A DNA stretch of 64,000 nucleotides from Asterias rubens (Eukaryota; Echinodermata; Asteroidea; Forcipulatida; Asteriidae), in assembly GCF_902459465.1 (NCBI RefSeq), contig NC_047062.1, forward strand, positions 4,528,501-4,592,500, read 5' to 3'. This document shows, piece by piece, positions 55,838 to 64,000 of this stretch. The notes under the pieces were generated by a model that did no database searches, had not been told where the DNA came from, and saw only the letters and a program-made list of their open reading frames with translations. A program made the position numbers and the translations under genes. Every line of letters starts with the position of its first letter. Positions within the stretch are counted from its first letter, which is position 1.

Positions 55838-56155
55838 TGGACACTATTGGTAATTGTCAATTGGTGTCTCTCAACATATGCATAAAATACCAAACCTGTG
55901 AAAATTTCAGCTTGATTGGTCGTCGGAAAAAAAACCTTGTCACACGAAGTTTTGTGCTTTCAGATGCTTTATTTAGAGACCTCAAATTCGAAACTTAAGG
56001 TCTCGAAATCCACTTCGTGGAAAACAACTTCTTTTTCGAAAACTATGCCACTTCAGAGGGAGCCGTTTCTCACAATGTTTTATACTATCAACCTCTCCAC
56101 ATTACTCGTTAGCAAGTAAGGTTTTATGCTAATAATTATTTCGAGTAATTACCAA
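55838..56155 (+). mobile_element. TTAA-MITE family A with empty H site
   Basis: Uninterrupted counterpart of 18578-19045; shows the target before MITE H insertion at 55860/55861. Confidence 0.85.
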
Positions 56156-56800
56156 AAGTGTCAACTGCCTTACTACAGAGAAATAATTCTTTCCAGTGAA
56201 CTGTTCAGGCTGTAAAAGCCTGTTTTATGAGCATTCACATAGTCCCTGATAACAATAGCTTACCGTTTTGTCCCCATCGTTTGTTATGTTGTTCATTGAA
56301 ACCTAGAAAATTGCTATATAAAAATCGTGTATTGTTGACTAGAATTCTCCTAATAAAATAAATATCCATCAAAAAAGAGATAAAGTTTCTCAATAATTAT
56401 TATAAAAGAATGCTCTACGTCATTATTAATGGGTCGTGTATATATATATACACACACAGAACCGATATGCACCACTCCATTGTGTTTGTTATTTCAAAGG
56501 ATTTGCTTAAATTGTGGGGTGAGTCACTCGATACTATTTTCTGAGGCGTGTATTAAGCAACGACTGCATGCAATATAGGGGTATGCACGGTCAATAGGCA
56601 CGAAAACCGGCACTTAGTGTTGCTACGAAAAATACAGGTATTTTATTAAGTTATAAAAAAAAAAAAACCTTGGTGTAAATCCACTCTAAACGTAATAGAA
56701 ACATCACATTTTACTATCCGTGTAGCATCACTTAGATGAATTGCGACTGGGAGTGAACTGGCGTTTTGTGATCAGATACAAACAAACGATGTGATCAAAC
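56156..56800. other. Gene-free stretch right of copy 2
   Basis: No exon recognised. A TATATATATATACACACACA run lies near 56440. Confidence 0.5.
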
Positions 56801-56864
56801 ATGGCCAAGTGGATAGCCACGCCCCAGACACTGTTACGGACTCTTCTTATCTTAGGATGTACAG
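56801..56864 (+). CDS. Candidate signal-peptide exon of an unseen gene
   Basis: MAKWIATPQTLLRTLLILGC, then ACA G|GTAAGA, a strong donor in phase 1, typical of signal-peptide exons. The start sits in AAACATGG context. The frame stays open for 196 codons only by running through poly-G and intron-like sequence. No matching second exon is found in the remaining 7 kb, much of which is a large fold-back element. It could be the first exon of a gene to the right, or chance. Confidence 0.4.
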
Positions 56865-56932
56865 GTAAGATTGCAAACATTTGTTCATGGGGAAACGCCA
56901 ATGTCTTTAACAGTAGTATGTACGGAAGGTGT

Positions 56933-57043
56933 GTGTGTGTGGGGGGGGGGGGGGGCAAGCAGGGGTGGGGGGGGGGGGGGGGTAAAGGCATGATGGAGGT
57001 GGGATATTATGTGTCGAGTCATTTTAGAGGGGGGGGGGAGGTA
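56933..57043 (+). repeat. Long G runs
   Basis: (GT)n followed by G-runs of 14, 16 and 9 within ~110 nt, broken by CAAGCAGGGGT and AT-containing spacers. Potential G-quadruplex; also a likely sequencing or assembly weak point. Confidence 0.8.
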
Positions 57044-57655
57044 ATTTCATGTATCGAACCATTCAGCAAAAAAATAAAAATTTTTGTTAAAAAATACAAA
57101 TTTTCTGTGTATTGTATTAGACTTCCTAATCTTTTAAGAAATTGTAAACATAAAGTAAGCGCTGACTTTAAACTGAAGAATGGGTGGCCAGTTTATATTA
57201 AAACGCCTTTGAAAGAAATAAAAGATAATAAAAAAAGTTCCTCATCCTCCTCTTTTTTGAAAAACCCGGACGATCAACTGGTGTTTTATTTTGTACATGG
57301 CCTTCATTTTTGCTTTGATTTAAATCTCAATTTTTTAATATTTAATTTTTGTTGTGAGGGCGGGATGGGGAGGGGCAAGGATTCTGAGTGAGGAGCCCTA
57401 CCGTCCTGGGTGCTGTTTATAGGTTAATTCAATTTAATTTGAATTTTAAACCCCATTTCTGCTGGAGTTGTCGGGAATGCTTGCAGCTCGCCTTTTGGAT
57501 AACATAATGTGATTCCTACGTCGGCAATGAACCACACGATCATGTTCAGCTTGCCTTCCACGGACTTGTGATTATGAAAATAAAATATTATGCACCCCAA
57601 AAGATGCGTTTTTTGTCTTTTATCAGATATAACAATGTTTTCACTGGTTGTAATA

Positions 57656-58047
57656 AAGGCACTGGACACTATTGGTAATTACTCCAAATAGTTGTTTGCA
57701 TAAAAACTTACTTGGTAATACAAGCAATGGAGAGATGTTGATAGTATAAACAATGTGAGAAACGGCTCTCTCTGAAGTAACGTAGTCTTCGAGAAAGAAG
57801 TAATTTCCACTAAAATATTTGTATTTGATATTGAGACCTCAGACGTAGAATTTGAGGTCCCGAAATCAAGTTTCTGAAAACACATAACTTAGTGTGACAA
57901 GGGTGCTTTTTCCTCCATTACTATCTCGCAACTTCGACGACCAATTGAGTTCAAATTTTAGCAGGTTTGTTATTTTATGCAAATATTGAGATACACTATA
58001 AAGTGAGAAGACTGGTGTATGACAATTACCAATAGTGCCCAGTGTCT
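57656..58047 (-). mobile_element. TTAA-MITE family A, diverged
   Basis: AGGCACTGGACACTATTGGT ... AATAGTGCCCAGTGTCT. TTAA ends worn. Confidence 0.8.
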
Positions 58048-58258
58048 CTAAGGCACTGAACATGTTTGGTAATATTGTTAAAGATCAGTCTTCTCACTTG
58101 GTGTATCCCAACATAAGCATAAAATAACAAACCTGTGAAAATTTGAGCCCAATTGGTCATCGAAGTTGCGAGTAAATTATGAAAGAAAAAACACCCTTGT
58201 TGGACAAATTTGTGTGCTTTCAGATAGGAATAAAAGACTTCTGGCTAGAAGTCTTTAA

Positions 58259-61200
58259 GAGTCAGTTCAGGTAAATATTGACATACTTGCTCACGGTCAA
58301 AAAATGAATTTTTTTTATACTTTGTGGGTGGAAGGGACTTGGGGTGCAAGTAAACAAAATTGCATTTTCAATTCTATATATAGCCCGTTGCCATGGTTAC
58401 GGCTCATTTTGTTTTTTGGCCATTTTAGGCCGATTTGGGGGTCTGAAAAACTGGTTTTTAGCTCATATTTACAACTCCACCCCACCAAAATGCAAAATTA
58501 TTTCAAAAAACCTTTTATATCACTACAAAGTATCATCCTTGGCCTTCCTTGAGAGAAAAAATTATTGCTTTAAATATCACCCTTGTGCTATTTTTGCATC
58601 ATGCATTACAGTATGTTTTTAGAACTTGCAAAATCGACATTTTTAACCTATTTTTGGACCCCAAAATGTCAACTTGCCAGGGGTCTCAGAAAATTTTCCT
58701 TTCGGCTGTGATTAGGGCCAACATTGGTCTTTCCATATCTGGTGTCAAAAACTTGGGCAATTGTATCCTGATGTGACAGTACTGCCTCAAAACTAGACTT
58801 GTTTCCAAAAAACGTGAAAAATGCCTTTTTAAGGGTCTTTTCACATAATATCGACATACGTGTCCATGGTAAAAAGAAAAGGAATATTTTTCTTATACTT
58901 TGTGGATGGTAGGGACTTGGGGTCCAAATAAACAGCATTTACATTTCAAATCATAATATAACACATTGCCATGGTAACAGTTCATTTGTGTTTAGGCCAC
59001 TTTAGGCCGATTTGGGGGTCTGAAAAACTTTTTTTTATAGTTAATATTTACAACTCCACCCCACCAAAAAACAAAAATATTTCATAAAACCTTTTACATC
59101 ACTACAAAGTATCATCCTTGGCTTTACTTGAGACAAAAAAATATTGCTATAAATTTTACCCTTGTGCTATTTTTAGAACGTGCATTAGAATATGTTATTT
59201 TGAACTTGCAAAATCAACATTTTTACCATATTTTTTGCCCTCAAAATTTCATTTTTTCAGGGGTCTCAGAATATTTTCCTTTCGGTTTTGATCAGGGCCA
59301 CAATTTGTCTTTTTATTTCTGGTAAGAAAAACTCGGGCAATTGTATCCTGATGTAACAGAACTGTCTCAAAAATAAACCCTTTTCCCCGAAAACATAGAG
59401 AAATGCATTTTGAAATATTTGCTTCATTTTGAATTTATAACATGAAGAAGTTAGAAATAATTCCATTAATCTGGCAGCTTTTCATAAGCACTCTGTAGGC
59501 TTAGTGCATTACCAAACATTGATCAGGACTTGTTGATGACCTAAATCTTAGAATTTGCCCCGCCCCGACTCGGCCCAATCATATTTCTTGACATTGCATA
59601 AAAAAAAAAAAGTTTTGTGAACAGCGCCTCTTTTTTGAAAGTCACATTTTTTAATTCCCCTTGCACATAAAGAAAGTTTGTATTGTCTTAATTGTTCATT
59701 GGTTCTCAGAATATTTCCCTTTTGGTTGTGATTGGGCTATCATTATGGTTTGCATGTCTGCTGGGGAGAAACGCTTTCGTTTATTGGATCCTGTTGTGAC
59801 ACTTCTGCCTCAAACATGGTAATTTTTCCAAAAACAATAAAACTGCATTTTGAATTGATCAAAAACAAAAACGAGCATGCTTGTTAAAAAAATATGGCAC
59901 TGTTTCCATGCTCTTTAAGTAACATATAAAAAGTTTATAACCATGTATGCTTTGCCACTGAGAGTTCTTGTTTTGTCATGACTACTTTACCTAGTTGTAC
60001 AGGTATGATTCACATTGCAAGAAGTGAAGTAGTGCGATGAGCATTCTTTACTATTCTTGTCTATACATGGCCTTATAACAGTCTTCTTGGTCCCCTGCCC
60101 GCTACCAAACTAAACATGTTCATCCCCATCAGAACAAAGAGGCTCTAAAAGTGAGCAAGTACTGTGTCCAAAGTATCTAAATGGCCATTCACCTGCTTTG
60201 GCCTTCTGTAAGCAGTTCCCCCATCCATGGTGGGGTTCCTTTCAATTGTACTGTTGCAAACAATAAAAGAGTTGGTTTATTTAACGTGATAAACAATTCA
60301 GCAGGTAATGTTTGACAATGTTTTTTGTTGATCGTTCTCAGAGACATATATAACAATTATGAACTAGTAAGATAGTGAATGGAAAAAATAATCAAACTAG
60401 CCTGAATAAACTTTTGTCACTGCAAATGCATCTTACTTATTTATGTTTAGCAGGTGCAAGTATTTACAACTTCTTTCAATGTTGTTCCATTAAAGGAACA
60501 CGTTGCCTTGGATCGGTCGAGTTGGTCTTTGAAAAGCGTTTGTAAACGTTTATTACAAAATGCATATGATTAGAAAGATATTTTAAAAGTAGAATATAAT
60601 GATCCACACAAGTATCACTCAAAACATCTTTCTAACCATGCATTTTTCATAACAAGCGGTTACAAACGCATTTCAAATACCAACTTGACCGATCCCAGGC
60701 AACGTGTTCCTTTTAAATGATCTCTTACGCTCATCTTGCAAATCGTTAGTATCATTGTTTTTAATAAGATCTTGGCAAACTTTTCCAACACTTTTAAGCG
60801 GGTTTTTTAATTTCCCACATTTGTGTTGGACATGATTGGATGCTCAAAACCATCTGCCTCAAGCACAGAAACTACATTGTTTATGATCTCTATCTCTATG
60901 AAAAGTTTTACATTTGGTAGCAGGCAGGGACCAAGGAGAGTAGGCCCTGTGTTAAAGACAACTTGTAAATAATGCTCATCGTACTCTACTTGCAATGGGA
61001 ATCATACCTGTACAATAGGTAAAGTAGCCAAATCAAGAACTCTCAGTGGCAAAGCATTGGTTACGGTTTGGTTGGATACCATTATGTTTAAATAAAAACT
61101 TTGTATTCATTACTCAAAGGGCATGGAAACAGTGCCAGATTTTAACAAGCATGCATTGTTTTTGGAAAAATTACTATACTTAAGGCATGATCAGTCACAG

Positions 61201-62642
61201 CAAGATACAATAAACACAGTGTTTCTACCCAGAAGACATGAAAATACCAATAACAACCGAAAGGGAACACTTTCAAAAAAAGAGGCGCTATTCACAAAAC
61301 ATTGTTTTATGCAATGTCAAGAAATATGATTGGGGCTGGGCCGGGCAAATTCTAAAATTAAGGTCATCAACAGTTCCTGATCAATGTTGGGTAATCCACT
61401 AAGCCATAGAGTGCTTAGGAAAAGCTGCAAGATTGATAGAATTATTACTTTTTAATGTTATAAATTCAATATGAAGAAAAAACAATTCAAAATGCATTGT
61501 TCTGTTTGGGAAAAAAAGTCTATTTTGGAGACAGTACTGTTAACATCAGGATATACTTGCCCAAGTTTTTCTTACCAGAAATAAAAAGACAAATTTTGGC
61601 CCTGATCAAACCCGAAAGGAAAATATTCTGAGACCCCTGAAAAAATGAAATTTTGAGGGCAAAAAATATGGTAAAAATGTTGATTTTGCAAGTTCAAAAA
61701 AACATATTCTAATGCACGTTCTAAAATTAGCACAAGGGTAAAATTTATAGCAATATTTTTTTTTCTCAAGTAAAGCCAAGGATGATACTTTGTAGTGATG
61801 TAAAAGGTTTCATGAAATATTTTTGTTTTTTGGTGGGGTGGAGTTGTATATATTAACTTAAAAAAAAAGTTTTTCAGACCCCCAAATCGGCCTAAAGTGG
61901 CCTAAACACAAATGAACTGTTACCATGGCAACGTGTTATATTATGATTTGAAATGTAAATGCTGTTTATTTGGACCCCAAGTCCCTACCATCCACAAAGT
62001 ATAAGAAAAATATTCCTTTTTTTTTTTTTACCATGGACACGTATGTCGATATTATGTGAAAAGACCCTTAAAAAGGCATTTTTCACGTTTTTTGGAATAA
62101 GGTCTAGTTTTGAGGCAGTACTGTCACATCAGGATACAATTGCCCAAGTTTTTGACACCAGATATGGAAAGACCAATGTTGGCCCTAATCACAGCCGAAA
62201 GGAAAATTTTCTGAGACCCCTGGCAAGTTGACATTTTGGGGTCCAAAAATAGGGTAAAAATTTCGATTTTGCAAGTTCCAAAAACATACTGTAATGCATG
62301 ATGCAAAAATAGCACAAGGGTGATATTTAAAGCAATAATTTTTTTTCTCAAGGAAGGCCAAGGATGATACTTTGTAGTGATATAAAAGGTTTTTTGAAAT
62401 AATTTTGCATTTTGGTGGGGTGGAGTTGTAAATATGAGCTAAAAACCAGTTTTTCAGACCCCCAAATCGGCCTAAAATGGCCAAAAAACAAAATGAGCCG
62501 TAACCATGGCAACGGGCTATATATAGAATTGAAAATGCAATTTTGTTTACTTGCACCCCAAGGCCCTACCACCCACAAAGTATAAAAAAAAATCATTTTT
62601 TGACCGTGAGCAAGTATGACAATTATTTACCTGAACTGACTC
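58259..62642. mobile_element. Giant fold-back element (~4.4 kb), TTAA-flanked
   Basis: Ends GAGTCAGTTCAGGTAAAT and ATTTACCTGAACTGACTC, with TTAA at 58255-58258 and 62643-62646. Arms of roughly 1.9 kb (58259 to about 60190, and about 60850 to 62642) are reverse complements, closest at the outer ends and more diverged toward the centre. All short open frames occur in mirrored pairs on opposite strands. No transposase is recognised. TTAA duplication is typical of piggyBac and Kolobok superfamilies; the ends are not the CCC type of piggyBac. Confidence 0.85.
60494..60712. mobile_element. TTAA-MITE family C nested in the giant fold-back
   Basis: AGGAACACGTTGCCTTGGAT ... GGCAACGTGTTCCT, TTAA at 60490-60493 and 60713-60716; sits in the loop region. 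Confidence 0.9.
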
Positions 62643-62812
62643 TTAATTATTTCAGTGAGAAATTACCTCTTTCTCAAAAACTATGCTACTTCAGAGGGAG
62701 CCGTTTCTCACAATGTGTTGTACTATCAACAGCTCTCCAATGGTCGTTACCAAGTCAGTTTTTAAGTTAATATTTGTTTTGAGTAATTACCAATTGTGTA
62801 CCTTCCCTTTAA

Positions 62813-64000
62813 GGTATCACGGTATTCACATTGTCATTGTCAGTGTCCCCTTTCTATGCAAACGACCGTATTATTCTCAATTTCTGTCATTTCTGCGTTG
62901 TTTTTCTATGTGAAGGTTATAGGCCTACTTGATGGATTTGTAGGTAAGAAAAAACGGCGTGGGATTTATACCGAGTTCATTTTAATTTGTTTAGTATTTT
63001 TTGTTTCTTCATTTATGTTTTGATAATTTATACGTGTACGGGTAACTGTCACTGATTGTTTTTGTACGAATAACCCTTTGGTTACTTGCCCCCCCCCCCT
63101 CCCCCCCCCCCACTTTAGTTACTCTGACTCCACCCAATGGGATTACTTGTACCTGTATTGTGAAAGTTGTGGTTTGTCTCTTGAATTTACGATATTTCTA
63201 TGACAGATCAAAGATAAAACAACCCAAGGACGAAGTCGCAATTATTACAATGCATTGTTTTTTTGGTAATTTGTTGCTGAGTTAATGGGATGTTTGGTTA
63301 ATAAATAGTTGTTTTGATGGTTCCTCACTTCCGCTCGCATCCTTGGGTTTTTCATTAAAATTGCCGTAAATTTAAATATGTGGAAATGTCTTTGTTGGTT
63401 CATATTATTAGTCTGAATAATTCAGTTTGTCATCGTCTCCTTCCGGCAATTATGGCTTTTACAGTTTGCCTTAAGTATTTTTGTATGAACAAAAAACCAA
63501 ATCTCAGATGATTCATCTTAAATTGTTGAAGTATTGTGCTCCTTTAATTACAAAGGTCGATATAACCTAACCCAAGATTAAAAACAAAGGCCATTTGTCA
63601 ACACTACAATTTGTTGTGTGAAAATGGTTTCGTATGTATTAAACTATTTCTGTGACGTCACTCTATATTTACGAATCTACACTTGACTGTATAGATTCGA
63701 CTGAAATATCTGTCTGTCCAAATTGAAAGATAACATGATGTCAGTCCCTGCATGATGTGCAAACAAAGCTGAAAACATGTAGTTATTTCAATTTCCAAAA
63801 TCATTTTCAAGTTAATTAATTTACTTAAGAAAAAACTTATTGTTAATTGATCAAAACATGGCCTCAATAATGTTGCAACCACTATAACATGCTTATAAAT
63901 TTTGCAAAATAGCAAATTGTGACCAAACGTCGCGACGTTTAAGTCATAAAATAGACTCTCAAGTGTATATTCGTATACTCGCCCTCGGATCGTTCATCTA
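62813..64000. other. Gene-free right end
   Basis: No exon recognised. A C-rich run (two poly-C tracts separated by one T) lies at about 63090-63112. The last bases show no feature. Confidence 0.5.

Larger units (their letters stand above)
44624..56155 (+). repeat. Segmental duplication, copy 2 (receptor gene block)
   Basis: Colinear with 6564-19045. It lacks the local exon 3 duplication and the H-type MITE, and has short segments missing from copy 1 (44758-44785, 46465-46520, about 55644-55692). No satellite or minisatellite abuts its left edge. Confidence 0.95.
58048..62808 (+). mobile_element. TTAA-MITE family A2, split by the giant fold-back
   Basis: Left half 58048-58258 and right half 62643-62808, right end CCTTCCC before TTAA (62809-62812). 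The unsplit relative is 25161-25497. Confidence 0.8.

Noticed and set aside
56865-57391. 196-residue open frame continuing from the signal exon
   Set aside because: Passes through GT and poly-G runs and Lys/Phe-rich AT sequence after a strong donor; treated as intron.
58304-62596. Many paired open frames of 65-123 residues
   Set aside because: They occur as mirrored pairs on opposite strands because of the inverted arms and contain no recognisable domain.

Overview
The window is metazoan nuclear DNA. It has introns with GT/AG borders, an AT-rich background, dense fold-back transposons and a tRNA-derived SINE. The gene content (a nicotinic-type receptor with animal exon sizes, glutathione S-transferase zeta, a PAN plus discoidin secreted protein) fits a deuterostome invertebrate. 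From memory, the dominant repeat families look like those of echinoderms, most likely a sea star. That placement was not checked against any database.

Layout. 1-6182: four ~1.5-kb satellite units, then a 60-bp hairpin minisatellite. 6564-19045: copy 1 of a ~12-kb segmental duplication carrying a nicotinic-acetylcholine-receptor-like gene (+). 20952-23211: the first three exons of GSTZ1 on the minus strand; its later exons are not found. 25935-33703: a four-exon gene (+) for a secreted protein with a PAN/apple-like module, a Thr-rich linker and an F5/8 type C domain. Its last intron holds a ~4.2-kb transposon-like insert. 40002-40604: a two-exon gene (+) for a 167-residue secreted cysteine-containing protein of unknown family. 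44624-56155: copy 2 of the receptor duplication, same orientation. 56801-56864: an isolated candidate signal-peptide exon. 58259-62642: a 4.4-kb giant fold-back element flanked by TTAA.

The two receptor copies are nearly identical but differ in informative ways. Exon 2 is 148 nt in copy 1 and 146 nt in copy 2. Exon 3 (45 nt) is duplicated in copy 1. Copy 2 has a Met-to-Lys change in transmembrane segment 3, and a fold-back MITE sits in copy 1 where copy 2 has an empty site. In both copies the reading frame closes right after transmembrane segment 3 and one further hydrophobic stretch, with a polyadenylation signal just downstream. No cytoplasmic loop, and no separate exon for one, was found. 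The signal-peptide exon of the receptor was not found in either copy.

Most of the non-coding sequence is fold-back MITEs, several with TTAA target duplications and ends of the TTAAAGG type known from T2/Kolobok elements. All gene models are hand-joined from splice signals and conserved motifs. An assembly artefact (two haplotypes placed in tandem) remains a serious alternative for the duplication.
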